64,000 nt of DNA from Bacillota bacterium. Its GTDB lineage: Bacteria > Bacillota > Clostridia > Lachnospirales > Lachnospiraceae. Below are positions 1 to 8,238 of the stretch, piece by piece. The notes below the pieces were generated by a model, which worked only from the letters and a program-made list of their open reading frames with translations, had not been told where the DNA came from and ran no database searches. Numbering within the stretch: position 1 is the first letter of the stretch; every line of letters begins with the position of its first letter. Where the stretch lies: positions 1-64,000 of the forward strand of contig JAEXNR010000010.1 in assembly GCA_023439505.1 (NCBI GenBank), given 5' to 3'. A program made the position numbers and the translations under genes.

Positions 1-953
1 CGCCAACGCCGACCCCGACGCCGGAGTCCGGAACGCCAACGCCGACCCCTGCTACATCGGAAGAACCTAGTATCTCAGCAAAAACTACTGTTCATCATGC
101 AAAAGACGGCAGTGTTACAACAAAAACAACTACCACTGTGAAGCATCCGGATGGCAGTGTCTTATCAATAAATGCTGAGATAAAAAAAGATAAATCAGGT
201 AAGCAGACCAGTGCAAAAGCAGTAGTGTCAGCACCTCCCGCTGTAACAGAGACAGAAAAAACAGTAACCGCTGCATTTGTTATTCCGGAGGAGCAGCTGT
301 CAAAATTGTCGGATCAGCTCACGCAGGGATCGATGCTAAAAGTTTCCTATCATCTTCAGCAGGAGGATATTCTGTCGCAGCTGAAAGAGGGACGTAATAC
401 CTGTAAGATTGTGATTACTCAGCCGGAAGCGTTAAAAAATAATAAAAAAATTAAAATCAGTGAAATAATACTACCAAAAGCTGTTTTACAGGAACTTACA
501 AATGAAGGTAAAAGATTGACAATAACCATGCAGAATGAGGATAAGACTGCGGCATATACCTGGAACTTTGACGGTTTGGAATTAAAATCTGCCAAAACAA
601 AGCTGACAGATATAAACTTAGGTGTCGATCTATATACCGGAGAAGAAGATAAGTCCCTACAGACGATCCTGAAGAAGGATAAAAACAACAACACAGGGAT
701 CTTAATCAATTTCAATACGAACAATCTTCCAAAGGATACAACTGTAAAAATTAATATCAGAGATTATGGCATTTCGGATGATGTTAAAACAGTTTATGGA
801 TATGCACTTGATAGGAAGAATAATAAATTAATAAAGCAAACTAAAGTGAAATATAATCTGGATAAGAACGGATTTATTCGCCTGAATGTAGCAAATGGAA
901 CAGACTATATCCTATTAAAAAAAGTACCGGACAGCAGCGTTATAACAAAATAA
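1..953 (+). CDS. C-terminal part of a cell-surface protein with Pro-Thr linker (partial)
   Basis: The reading frame is open from base 3, so the gene begins before the window; the GTG at 138 is internal. The first residues form a Pro-Thr linker (PTPTPTPES then PTPTPAT), encoded by near-repeated GC-rich DNA, which in Gram-positive surface proteins separates extracellular domains. A Thr/Lys-rich stretch with two copies of the pattern DGSV follows, then about 230 residues predicted to be mostly beta strand, ending in a hydrophobic YILLKKV segment. There is no LPXTG motif or C-terminal membrane segment, so it is probably secreted or held by a domain upstream. The exact function cannot be told from this fragment. 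Confidence 0.75.
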   Translation, partial: PTPTPTPESGTPTPTPATSEEPSISAKTTVHHAKDGSVTTKTTTTVKHPDGSVLSINAEIKKDKSGKQTSAKAVVSAPPAVTETEKTVTAAFVIPEEQLSKLSDQLTQGSMLKVSYHLQQEDILSQLKEGRNTCKIVITQPEALKNNKKIKISEIILPKAVLQELTNEGKRLTITMQNEDKTAAYTWNFDGLELKSAKTKLTDINLGVDLYTGEEDKSLQTILKKDKNNNTGILINFNTNNLPKDTTVKINIRDYGISDDVKTVYGYALDRKNNKLIKQTKVKYNLDKNGFIRLNVANGTDYILLKKVPDSSVITK

Positions 954-997
954 AAGTTTCTCAGATTTAATGTAATTCAGGAAGAGCTCCATGATAT

Positions 998-1045
998 AAA
1001 GGCATCTTTTATGATGAGAGAGGATCATCATAAAAGGTGCTTTTA
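998..1045 (+). terminator. Rho-independent terminator after the surface protein
   Basis: A 12-bp perfect stem (CTTTTATGATGA with TCATCATAAAAG) extended by weaker pairs and followed by TTTT lies 45 bases after the stop codon at 953. Confidence 0.7.
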
Positions 1046-1143
1046 TACTGGAATATCAGAATCGAAATCATGGTACCTCATTATGAAGCAGGGTGAGAAC
1101 AATACCACATGAATGGAAAAGTTGTCAGTTGTTAAATGATATA

Positions 1144-1197
1144 TTGACTAATTTCGATATGACGGGTATACTTTTATATATCGAACAATATAGATAT
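1144..1197 (+). promoter_or_regulatory. arsR promoter with ArsR operator
   Basis: TTGACT (1144-1149) and TATACT (1167-1172) are separated by 17 bases. Immediately downstream, 1178-1195 carries ATATCGA AC AATATAGAT, an imperfect dyad. A nearly identical box recurs at 1555-1572 in front of acr3, so it is probably the ArsR binding site, placed where repressor would block transcription start. Confidence 0.7.
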
Positions 1198-1208
1198 GAG
1201 GTGATACG

Positions 1209-1517
1209 TTGTTAATATGGGAATACGAAAGTAATGCAAGGGTTTTTAAAGCATTTTGTGATGAAAATCGGCTGATGATTATAGAATTGTTACAGACCGG
1301 TGAGAAATGCGCCTGCAGGTTACTGGAAGATCTAAACATTGGTCAGTCCACCTTATCCCATCATATGAAAATATTATGTGATTCCGGGGTTGTGAGTGCC
1401 AGAAAGGAAGGAAAATGGACCTATTATTCCATTAGTCCCGAAGGCAGTAATTACGCGAGGGTACTGCTTGAGAAACTTACGCAGCTATATAGTAATGAAA
1501 AGGATTGTTCCTGTTAA
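1209..1517 (+). CDS. arsR: ArsR-family arsenic-responsive repressor
   Basis: This 102-residue winged-helix protein matches the ArsR/SmtB family in length and layout. The segment ELLQTGEKCACRLLEDL carries the metalloid-binding CxC of the alpha3 helix (the ELCVCDL box of classical ArsR), and the recognition helix follows in QSTLSHHMKIL. The tail ends in CSC, which may add a further thiol ligand. The start is TTG at 1209, supported by GAGGTG at 1198-1203. Without As(III) or Sb(III) it should repress its own promoter and the acr3-arsC genes behind it; metalloid binding releases the DNA. Family call is firm; the ligand is inferred from the neighbours. Confidence 0.93.
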   Translation: MLIWEYESNARVFKAFCDENRLMIIELLQTGEKCACRLLEDLNIGQSTLSHHMKILCDSGVVSARKEGKWTYYSISPEGSNYARVLLEKLTQLYSNEKDCSC

Positions 1518-1545
1518 TAAAGCCATCCATGGGATGGCTTTATTA
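1515..1545 (+). terminator. Hairpin at the arsR stop codon
   Basis: A perfect 14-bp inverted repeat with a 3-base loop (arms TAATAAAGCCATCC and GGATGGCTTTATTA) begins at the arsR stop codon. It has only the TTTATTA of its own arm rather than a separate T-run, so it may be a partial terminator or an mRNA-stabilising stem separating arsR from acr3. Confidence 0.6.
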
Positions 1546-1554
1546 GAATAGTAC

Positions 1555-1572
1555 ATATCGACAAATATAGAT
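1555..1572 (+). promoter_or_regulatory. Second ArsR-type operator, before acr3
   Basis: ATATCGA CA AATATAGAT repeats the 18-base box at 1178-1195 with only two changes, both in the centre. Its position 30 bases before the acr3 start suggests that the transporter is also directly controlled by ArsR, with its own promoter or a roadblock site. Confidence 0.6.
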
Positions 1573-1601
1573 CTAAAAATGAAAGGAGTTTAAGAATAGG
1601 T

Positions 1602-2645
1602 ATGAGGAATAAAAAAAGTTCGGGGATTGGTTTTTTTGAGAAATATCTGACCGCATGGGTAGCTCTTTGTATGGTGGCAGGTGTTCTGATTGGAAGGTTT
1701 GTACCTGCAATTCCTGATTATCTGGGAAAGTTTGAGTATGCAAATGTATCTGTTCCAATCGCATTATTAATCTGGCTTATGATCTATCCAATGATGCTGA
1801 AAGTAGATTTCAAAAGCATTAAAGATATAGGAAAGAACCCGGGAGGGCTATTTGTAACCTGGGTCACGAACTGGCTGTTGAAGCCATTTACCATGTTTGG
1901 AATTGCAGCTTTCTTTTTCTATGTTGTGTTTCGCAGATGGATTACTCCGGATCTTGCAAAGGACTATCTGGCCGGAGCCATACTTCTTGGTGGGGCACCC
2001 TGTACTGCCATGGTTTTTGTCTGGAGTTATTTATGTAAGGGGAATGCCGCATATACGGTAGTTCAGGTGGCAACCAACGACCTGATTATTTTGATTGCAT
2101 TTACACCCATCGTGGGATTTTTGCTGGGGGTGGGTGGGGTAGCAATCCCTTGGGCGACCCTGCTTTTGTCGGTTGTTCTGTTTGTTGTCATCCCATTAAC
2201 AGGAGGAATTATTACAAGGACTGTTTTGATAAAGAGCAAAGGTGGTGAATACTTTCATAGGGAATTTATACCTAAATTTAATGGTATCACCACCCTTGGG
2301 CTGCTGCTGACACTGGTAATTATCTTCTCCTTTCAGGGAAATGTGATTCTTGAAAATCCGGCACATATTATTTTAATAGCAGTGCCCTTGTCAATACAGA
2401 CATTTTTCATTTTCTTTCTGGCATATCTGACAAGTAAGCTATTAAGATTACCACATGATATTGCAGCACCGGCGGGAATGATCAGTGCCTCTAATTTCTT
2501 TGAATTATCAGTGGCGGTTGCCATTTCACTATTCGGAGCACAGAGTCCGGTGGCACTTGCCACAATCGTTGGGGTTCTGGTGGAGGTACCCTTAATGCTG
2601 ACTTTGGTAAAGATAGCGAATCGGACGAGGAGATGGTTCGATTAA
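1602..2645 (+). CDS. acr3: ACR3-type arsenite efflux permease
   Basis: This 347-residue protein with about ten hydrophobic helices exports arsenite from the cytoplasm using the proton motive force. It fits the ACR3 family (bile acid:Na+ symporter fold) in length. The family's essential cysteine is seen in GGAPCTAMVF (Cys134) in the fourth membrane segment, and the second conserved region NDLIILIAF follows. The C-terminal half holds the ASNFFELSVAVAISLFG motif typical of ACR3 rather than ArsB. It sits between arsR and arsC as in many Firmicute ars operons; no ArsA ATPase is present. The AGGAG at about 1581-1585 is a slightly distant ribosome site. Confidence 0.95.
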   Translation: MRNKKSSGIGFFEKYLTAWVALCMVAGVLIGRFVPAIPDYLGKFEYANVSVPIALLIWLMIYPMMLKVDFKSIKDIGKNPGGLFVTWVTNWLLKPFTMFGIAAFFFYVVFRRWITPDLAKDYLAGAILLGGAPCTAMVFVWSYLCKGNAAYTVVQVATNDLIILIAFTPIVGFLLGVGGVAIPWATLLLSVVLFVVIPLTGGIITRTVLIKSKGGEYFHREFIPKFNGITTLGLLLTLVIIFSFQGNVILENPAHIILIAVPLSIQTFFIFFLAYLTSKLLRLPHDIAAPAGMISASNFFELSVAVAISLFGAQSPVALATIVGVLVEVPLMLTLVKIANRTRRWFD

Positions 2646-2663
2646 TGAAAGGGAGGAAACAGA

Positions 2664-3059
2664 ATGCTACCTAAAGTTGCTTTTATCTGTGTTCATAACT
2701 CTTGCAGAAGTCAGATAGCGGAAGCCCTTGGAAGACATTTGGCCTCTGATGTGTTTGAAAGCTATTCCGCAGGAACGGAAACAAAACCGCAGATCAATCA
2801 GGATGCAGTACGCCTGATGAAGGAGCTCTACGGAATCGATATGGAGAAAACGCAAAGATCAAAGCTCCTGAAAGACATTCCCCGGGTGGATATTGTAGTA
2901 ACCATGGGATGTAATGTACAATGCCCGTTTTTACCGTGTAAGCATCGGGAAGATTGGGGATTGGATGATCCCAGCGGTAAGAGCGATGAGGAATTCAGGA
3001 AAGTTATATCCACCATTGAAGAAGAAGTAATTCAATTAAAACGGTACTTACAAGTATAG
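2664..3059 (+). CDS. arsC: Thioredoxin-dependent arsenate reductase
   Basis: This 131-residue protein of the low-molecular-weight tyrosine phosphatase fold reduces arsenate to arsenite, feeding the Acr3 pump. The P-loop CVHNSCR (Cys9 to Arg15, CX5R) binds the oxyanion. The disulfide relay of the pI258 ArsC class is represented by Cys83, Cys87 and Cys92 in MGCNVQCPFLPC, followed by the conserved WGLDDPSGKSDEEF. The presence of the relay cysteines favours arsenate reductase over protein phosphatase. Start ATG 2664 has GGGAGGA 8 bases upstream; the gap after acr3 is only 18 bases, so the two are co-transcribed. Confidence 0.95.
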   Translation: MLPKVAFICVHNSCRSQIAEALGRHLASDVFESYSAGTETKPQINQDAVRLMKELYGIDMEKTQRSKLLKDIPRVDIVVTMGCNVQCPFLPCKHREDWGLDDPSGKSDEEFRKVISTIEEEVIQLKRYLQV

Positions 3060-3078
3060 TATAATTACGAGACGTTAA

Positions 3079-3119
3079 ATCCCAGCAGGGATCATCTTAA
3101 AAAAAATTGCTGGCTTTTT
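3079..3119 (+). terminator. Terminator of the ars operon
   Basis: CCAGCA (3082-3087) pairs with TGCTGG (3108-3113), followed by CTTTTT. The loop is long and A-rich, so strength is uncertain. Confidence 0.55.
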
Positions 3120-3130
3120 GAAATACCCAA

Positions 3131-3189
3131 TTGACAGAAGTATTTTCCAGTGGTATATTAGTTACATGGTTAATTGCTCTACTAACTAA
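3131..3189 (+). promoter_or_regulatory. Promoter and likely operator of the GntR/ABC operon
   Basis: TTGACA (3131-3136) and TATATT (3154-3159) are separated by 17 bases. The inverted repeat TTAGTTA (3158-3164) / TAACTAA (3183-3189) overlaps the -10 and start site. YtrA-type regulators commonly bind such dyads in their own promoter, so this is the probable autoregulatory site. Confidence 0.65.
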
Positions 3190-3215
3190 CAATATAACAG
3201 TAAGGAGGGAGCGCG

Positions 3216-3584
3216 TTGCAAATGGACTTTAATGATGACCGTCCGATCTTTGTACAGATCGCTGAAGGAATTGAGGATGCGATTCTGTCAGGAGCATTTC
3301 CGGAGGAAAGCCAGATTCCATCCATAACTGAGTTTTCCGTAAGTTATAAGATTAATCCGGCTACTGCATTGAAGGGGATTAATATTCTTGTTGATAACGG
3401 TATTGTGTATAAGAAAAGGGGAGTGGGTATGTTTGTTTTGGAAGGAGCAGCAGAGAAGCTGAGAGAGAAGAGAAGACAGGAGTTTTTCGAACATTATATT
3501 TGCGGTTTAGTTGCAGAAGCAAAGAGATTGCAGCTGACCAAGGAAGATATCAATACAATGATAGAGAGAGGGTTTGTGAAATGA
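3216..3584 (+). CDS. YtrA-subfamily GntR regulator
   Basis: This 122-residue protein has an N-terminal winged helix (residues 8-75, including AGIxDAIL-like and SYKINPATALKGINIL) and only a short helical tail, the hallmark of the YtrA subgroup rather than the larger FadR or HutC types. YtrA proteins repress small ABC exporter operons, often linked to cell-envelope stress. The TTG at 3216 is chosen because AGGAGG at 3203-3208 lies 7 bases away; ATG 3222 would be 13 away. The gene overlaps the ABC ATPase by 4 bases (ATGA), so the two are translationally coupled. Confidence 0.9.
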   Translation: MQMDFNDDRPIFVQIAEGIEDAILSGAFPEESQIPSITEFSVSYKINPATALKGINILVDNGIVYKKRGVGMFVLEGAAEKLREKRRQEFFEHYICGLVAEAKRLQLTKEDINTMIERGFVK

Positions 3585-4432
3585 ATTGTATCGAGATAAA
3601 AAATGTAAGTAAATATTATAAAGAGACCTGTGCGTTAAGCAAGGTCAGTTTAAAGTTTGAAGAAAATAAGATCTATGGTCTTCTTGGCAGGAACGGAGCC
3701 GGAAAATCCACATTGCTAAATATTATTACGAATCGCATCTTTGCGGATAGCGGCGAAGTATTCATCGATGGAATGCCGTCGATGGAAAACGATCAGGCGC
3801 AGCAGAGAGTTTACCTTATGAGCGAAAAGACATTATATCCGGAGAAGATGAAGATTAAGGATATCTTTCGTTGGAGCAAAGAATTCTATCCGGACTTTGA
3901 TATGGAATATGCACTGGATCTGGCAGAGCGGTTTGGACTTAATGTGAATAAAATTGTTAAGTCACTTTCCACAGGGTATACCTCCATATTTAAAGTGATT
4001 ATTGCACTGTCCGTAAATGCACCCTATGTACTATTGGATGAGCCGGTACTGGGGCTGGATGCCAATCACAGGAATTTATTTTATCAGGTGCTGATAGAGA
4101 AATATGCGAAGAATCCCAGCACCATTGTCATATCGACACATTTGATCGAAGAGGTTTCCAATGTTATAGAGGATATTATCATTATTAAGAGCGGCGAAAT
4201 CTATAAGAATGAGACCAGAGATGAACTCTTGTCAAAAGGATATACCGTTTCCGGACGCGCAGCTCAGATTGATCAGTTTATTGCTGACAAGACAGTAATC
4301 GGAATGGATTTGCTCGGAGGATTAAAGACGGCGTATATCCTTGGGACACTGAATCGTAATGAGATACCGGAAGGTATAGAGGTTACAAAGCTGGATCTGC
4401 AGAAGCTGTTTATTCAGCTGACGAATGCATAA
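3581..4432 (+). CDS. ABC transporter ATP-binding protein (YtrB-like)
   Basis: The protein is 283 residues. Walker A is GRNGAGKST, the signature is LSTGYTS (in place of LSGGQ, common in the YtrB/EcsA exporter group), Walker B is YVLLDEP and the switch histidine is in STHLIEE. The C-terminal 70 residues are an extension with no motif recognised. It should energise the permease encoded next. The chosen start ATG 3581 overlaps the regulator stop; a longer in-frame extension from 3500 runs inside the regulator gene and lacks a ribosome site. Substrate unknown; antibiotic or envelope-stress export is the usual inference for this arrangement. Confidence 0.92.
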   Translation: MNCIEIKNVSKYYKETCALSKVSLKFEENKIYGLLGRNGAGKSTLLNIITNRIFADSGEVFIDGMPSMENDQAQQRVYLMSEKTLYPEKMKIKDIFRWSKEFYPDFDMEYALDLAERFGLNVNKIVKSLSTGYTSIFKVIIALSVNAPYVLLDEPVLGLDANHRNLFYQVLIEKYAKNPSTIVISTHLIEEVSNVIEDIIIIKSGEIYKNETRDELLSKGYTVSGRAAQIDQFIADKTVIGMDLLGGLKTAYILGTLNRNEIPEGIEVTKLDLQKLFIQLTNA

Positions 4433-4444
4433 GGGGGAGAGAAA

Positions 4445-5200
4445 ATGAATTATCAGAACAGTCTAAAGTATCAAATCAGAGGATTTTGGAAACCGGTAAT
4501 CACATTTTACATCGTAATTATACTGGTCCTGGTATTTGGCTTGACCAGTGCAATTATATTATCCGGTGACGGTGTAAGATCATCTATTAATGGCCTGGAA
4601 TTCTCTACAGCAATATTTATTTTTGTAATGGGGTTAAATTCTTTTAAGGAAGACCTGTTCATGTTACTGCAAAACGGCGTATCAAGAAAGACCTTTTTCC
4701 TAAGCAGTATCGGTTCTTTCCTCGTTCTTGGCTTTCTTATGTCGGTGATTGATGTTGTAGTTTCTCTGGTGACAAAATTAGTGGTAAGCCATATGGAACA
4801 GGTTCAATATATAAACTTTTTTGAAATGTTATATCGCGGGAAAACAACCAGGATGTCTGCTATCAGTATAACTTTGGAGAGCTTCATGCTTAATCTGAGC
4901 ATGTACCTTGCCGCTTTTCTTATTGGTTTCTTTATTACAATTTCTTATTATCGGATGAACAAGCCGATGAAAGTCATAATCTCTGTTGGAGTGCCCGTCA
5001 GTGTATTTATTGTGCTTCCCATTGTAGATGGCATCTTTCATAATAAAATCGTATCTGCCATCGGCCGTGCTTCTGATTTTGCTATTGGTGCCAGTGCTCA
5101 AAAACCGTTACATGCAATTGTAACCCTCCTGATCACCTTTCTTGTATTCTCCGGACTGAGCTGGCTGCTTATGAGAAAGGTATCGGTGCAAAATAATTAA
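4445..5200 (+). CDS. ABC transporter permease of the GntR-controlled operon
   Basis: This 251-residue integral membrane protein has about six hydrophobic segments (near residues 16-38, 55-63, 85-110, 145-167, 178-200 and 225-245). It starts 12 bases after the ATPase with GGGGGAGA as ribosome site. The two polypeptides probably form a homodimeric exporter of the ABC-2 type. No substrate can be read from sequence. Confidence 0.85.
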   Translation: MNYQNSLKYQIRGFWKPVITFYIVIILVLVFGLTSAIILSGDGVRSSINGLEFSTAIFIFVMGLNSFKEDLFMLLQNGVSRKTFFLSSIGSFLVLGFLMSVIDVVVSLVTKLVVSHMEQVQYINFFEMLYRGKTTRMSAISITLESFMLNLSMYLAAFLIGFFITISYYRMNKPMKVIISVGVPVSVFIVLPIVDGIFHNKIVSAIGRASDFAIGASAQKPLHAIVTLLITFLVFSGLSWLLMRKVSVQNN

Positions 5201-5220
5201 AGGATCAGGTTATCCTTTTA

Positions 5221-5252
5221 CCCCTGTGACGTTATGTCATGGGGGTTTTTTT
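5221..5252 (+). terminator. Terminator of the GntR/ABC operon
   Basis: A 10-bp stem with two G-T pairs (CCCCTGTGAC / GTCATGGGGG) is followed by seven T residues. Confidence 0.85.
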
Positions 5253-5379
5253 AGATTTTTTCAGGCGGGCTTGACCTACGGTCTCTTTACTATTTATGGC
5301 AGGTAAGACCACCGGAAACATTGATGGCGCAAAAGGCGGTGCCTGTCTCTCTTTTACAAGTATTTGAAAAAATACTTTG

Positions 5380-5442
5380 GATAGAAAACTAACATTTAGT
5401 GACAGAATTATGATAGAGAGAAATTGAAGGCTGGGATATGAT
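5380..5442 (+). promoter_or_regulatory. Activator-dependent promoter of the esterase/sucrose phosphorylase operon
   Basis: GATAGAAAACT (5380) and TGATAGAGAGAA (5411) are tandem boxes exactly 32 bases apart (measured at the AG of each), and TATGAT (5437-5442) begins 22 bases after the second. There is no -35 hexamer; the second box occupies that place. The same geometry occurs at 11754-11817 and 15403-15466. It is proposed as the binding site for the AraC-type response regulator encoded at 13718-15361. Confidence 0.65.
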
Positions 5443-5495
5443 TAATAAAAAAGATAAGGTATATATAGGTTAATGCCTTAGAAATGGAGGAGAAA

Positions 5496-6353
5496 ATGGC
5501 ACTTAATACAATAACTTATTTTTCAGAAGCACTCCAGATGAGGATGGGCGTAAGCGTAATCATTCCGGAGAATAAATGGGGCTTTTCACTGGCAGACCGT
5601 CCGGAAGGGTACCGTTATCCTACCTTATGGCTATTAAGCGGTGGCGGTTTCGATTATACAGATTGGGTAAGGTATTCAGCAGTTGAATTATTTGCAGCAA
5701 AGGCAGGCGTTGCAGTGGTTATGCCCAGTGCATTCTATTCAGGCTATATGGATACGATTCACGGTGACTATAAATACTGGACGCAGATTACCAAGGAACT
5801 TCCACCGTTTTTAAGAGGTATTCTACCACTTTCCGAGGCAAGGGAGGATAATTTTGTAGCCGGATTTTCCATGGGTGGTTATGGTGCATTCAAATGGGCC
5901 ATGCAAAATCCCGAGATGTTTACCTCCTGCGGCGTATTCTCCGGTCCTATCGGCTTTATTTCCAGAGAAAAGGTTGTTTTTGGTCCGGGACATGAAAATG
6001 ACATCGGCTTAAGAGAGACGGAAGAGGAAAAAACTCCATTTTTCTTCCATACCATGGTTGCCTCCTTTAGCTGTATGAGCGCAGTGCGTAATACCATTCA
6101 TGACAATATCTATCAACTGGAAAATCACCTGAAGAATAAGACGGATCTTCCTCAGTTTTATATCGCTACAGGTGTGGAGGATGCCATTGCAGATCAAAAT
6201 TACAAAAATGCTGACCTGATGCACGAGATGGGTCTGGAATTTGATGATATTCGTGACCATGGAAGACATGACTGGGAATATTGCAATCGTCATGTAGAAA
6301 AGTTTATTAATTGGATACCGCTAAAGAATGTATTCAGAATGGAGGAAGAATAA
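5496..6353 (+). CDS. Esterase D-like alpha/beta hydrolase (CE1-type fold)
   Basis: This 285-residue protein without a signal peptide belongs to the esterase family that includes tributyrin esterase EstA and CE1 acetyl/feruloyl esterases. The nucleophile elbow is GFSMGGYGA with Ser125; an acid candidate lies in GVEDAIADQ and the histidine in DHGRHDWEYC. The oxyanion-hole region is WLLSGGGFDYTDW. ATG 5496 is preferred over ATG 5484 because GGAGG at 5486-5490 then has proper spacing. First gene of a six-gene operon with two more esterase-like proteins, a sugar importer and sucrose phosphorylase; a role in deacylating imported esterified oligosaccharides is inferred. Confidence 0.85.
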   Translation: MALNTITYFSEALQMRMGVSVIIPENKWGFSLADRPEGYRYPTLWLLSGGGFDYTDWVRYSAVELFAAKAGVAVVMPSAFYSGYMDTIHGDYKYWTQITKELPPFLRGILPLSEAREDNFVAGFSMGGYGAFKWAMQNPEMFTSCGVFSGPIGFISREKVVFGPGHENDIGLRETEEEKTPFFFHTMVASFSCMSAVRNTIHDNIYQLENHLKNKTDLPQFYIATGVEDAIADQNYKNADLMHEMGLEFDDIRDHGRHDWEYCNRHVEKFINWIPLKNVFRMEEE

Positions 6354-7123
6354 TGGCACATATTGAACTTAATGCATTATCGGTAAATCTGGCAGGGACC
6401 TTTGGGGCACATATCTATTTTCCGGAATTAGACAAACTTGGTAAAAAACAATATCCTGTACTTTGGTTTATTCACGATGATGGAGGTGCACCGGAGGATT
6501 TGCTTCGGTTCCCTGGATTAGAAGAATATGCCATGACCCATGGGGTTTTTGTGATAGCACCCACCGTCAGCCATTCTTTGGCTACAGATATGGCATTTGG
6601 TACGGAAAATGAGACGTTCCTTGCGGATGAATGCCCAAGATTATTCCGCTTTTTATATCCTTTGAGTAAAAAGAAAGAGGATAACATTTTATTTAGTATC
6701 GGTACCGGAGGATATGGAGCCGTGAAACTGGCATTAAAGCACCCGGATACCTTTGGAGGATGCATCAGCATCAGTGGTAAGCTGGATATTGCTACAGTTT
6801 GTGAGGCAGCAGCAGAGAATAAGAAGCTGTGGCCGTATCAGTCAATCGAGTCACTGAAAGCAGTGTTTGGAGATCTGCATAGCGTGCGTTCCAGTCAGAA
6901 TGATATCTTTGCAATTGCAAAGACGGTTTGTGAACCGTTCCTCTACCTGGCCTGCGGGAAGCAGGAGGAAGCTTATCAGGAAAATCTAGAGCTGGCCGAC
7001 ATGTATAAGGAATCGATCACCGATTTTTGTGATGGAGCAACCACCAAAGAGGCAATTGATGCTATGATGGTGCGGGCTCTGGGCTGGCTGGCAGTGAATC
7101 ATCTGGGAGGAAGCAAAGAATGA
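6353..7123 (+). CDS. Esterase-fold paralogue lacking the usual nucleophile
   Basis: At 256 residues, this is a shorter relative of the preceding gene, with the same opening (VNLAGTFGAHIYFPE), the same loop (WFIHDDGGAPEDLLRF) and the matching GGYGA turn. At the nucleophile elbow, however, it reads SIGTGGYGA where the neighbour reads GFSMGGYGA, so the catalytic serine position is Gly117; Ser115 is two residues early. The C-terminal histidine motif DHGRH is also not found. It may be a non-catalytic partner or have a different chemistry. Start ATG 6353 overlaps the previous stop by one base (TAATG) with GGAGGAAG upstream. Confidence 0.75.
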   Translation: MAHIELNALSVNLAGTFGAHIYFPELDKLGKKQYPVLWFIHDDGGAPEDLLRFPGLEEYAMTHGVFVIAPTVSHSLATDMAFGTENETFLADECPRLFRFLYPLSKKKEDNILFSIGTGGYGAVKLALKHPDTFGGCISISGKLDIATVCEAAAENKKLWPYQSIESLKAVFGDLHSVRSSQNDIFAIAKTVCEPFLYLACGKQEEAYQENLELADMYKESITDFCDGATTKEAIDAMMVRALGWLAVNHLGGSKE

Positions 7124-8208
7124 AAATAAAAGCGAATACCTTTGTAGGTGACTTTGGACAAATGGTAAAATCTTTTACGATTTTAGATAAAAGTTATCCG
7201 GCTGTAAGGGCTGAGGAGATTAAGCTTTTGAATGCATTCACAGATTTTAGCGGTAAGACAGCAGCAAAGGGTGTGACCGGGATCCGAAATGAGGGAGAAC
7301 AGACCATACTGGAAGTAGAGCCGTTTTATTACCGCCGTGATTTTGAGGTGAGCTCGGAACAGTTTGCCTTTTGCAAAGCAGATATTTCTGAGGTTGAAAC
7401 GGAGCTGGCAGACGATTTTGAAGCCTGTGAGAAATACGATGTACGATATCGCCTGTATGAGCCGGCTTGCAAGGGACCGCGTCCATTGGTATTGTTCCTT
7501 CATGGCGGCGGTGAGATCGGTTATGATAACTGGAAACAAATGACCAGTACCATCGGAGCAGCAGAGTGGGCAAAACGTTTTCCGGATATTTATGTCATGG
7601 CACCACAGGCACCCGGGGTGTTCAATGAAAGTGAAGTCGTTACGAAGAGCTTTCTAAAGGATGTGAATTATGCACCCTTTCAACAGCCGATTGAATTACC
7701 GAATACGGCAGGTTTTGGATGGAATCGGGAATATCTTTCTGATATCTGTACGATTATTCGTGAAATGATCAGTGCCGGCAAAGTGGATGGAAGAAGGGTT
7801 TACGTAACAGGACTATCAATGGGCGGAGGAGGAACATTACGAATTCTGGCGGTTGACCGCGATTTGTTTGCGGCAGCAGCTCCCATTTGCCCTTCCATGA
7901 CCGGAGAAACATTTGATATTATCAAGAGTCTGGGTAATTTTAAGCTATGGATTTCAACGGCGTATGTTGATTATAACTATTCCAGACATAAGTACATTGT
8001 AGATGCAATGATGTATCTGAAGGAGAGAGGCAATCAGGAAGCAAGGCTTACGCTGTATTCTCACGAAGAGCTTGCAAAATATGGACTAGGAAGTAATTAT
8101 GATCTATCCATTGATGAACGTATGGTAGAGAATCATCAGTCCTGGGTGTTAACTTATCATAATGAGTATGGAATTATGGATTGGTTGCTGGCACAGGTTA
8201 AGGAGTAA
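7120..8208 (+). CDS. Large alpha/beta hydrolase, PHB depolymerase/peptidase-like esterase
   Basis: This is a 362-residue cytoplasmic protein with an N-terminal beta domain of about 115 residues and a C-terminal alpha/beta hydrolase domain. Seen motifs: FLHGGGEIGYDN (oxyanion hole), GLSMGGGGT with nucleophile Ser233, and histidine in the late segment ENHQSWV. The architecture resembles acyl esterases of the polyhydroxybutyrate depolymerase or prolyl oligopeptidase type found in glycan loci. It overlaps the preceding gene by four bases (ATGA). The substrate is unknown; the operon suggests an esterified oligosaccharide. Confidence 0.8.
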   Translation: MKIKANTFVGDFGQMVKSFTILDKSYPAVRAEEIKLLNAFTDFSGKTAAKGVTGIRNEGEQTILEVEPFYYRRDFEVSSEQFAFCKADISEVETELADDFEACEKYDVRYRLYEPACKGPRPLVLFLHGGGEIGYDNWKQMTSTIGAAEWAKRFPDIYVMAPQAPGVFNESEVVTKSFLKDVNYAPFQQPIELPNTAGFGWNREYLSDICTIIREMISAGKVDGRRVYVTGLSMGGGGTLRILAVDRDLFAAAAPICPSMTGETFDIIKSLGNFKLWISTAYVDYNYSRHKYIVDAMMYLKERGNQEARLTLYSHEELAKYGLGSNYDLSIDERMVENHQSWVLTYHNEYGIMDWLLAQVKE

Positions 8209-8238
8209 TGAAATCAGAAACAATGCGAGGTAAAATAA

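Noticed and set aside
1..50. Short GC-rich direct repeats resembling a repeat array
   Set aside because: They are in frame and encode a Pro-Thr linker; no spacers or palindromes as in CRISPR.
5290..5350. Possible structured leader (GGCAGG ... CCTG) before the esterase operon
   Set aside because: It lies upstream of the proposed start of transcription near 5450, and no riboswitch class could be matched.
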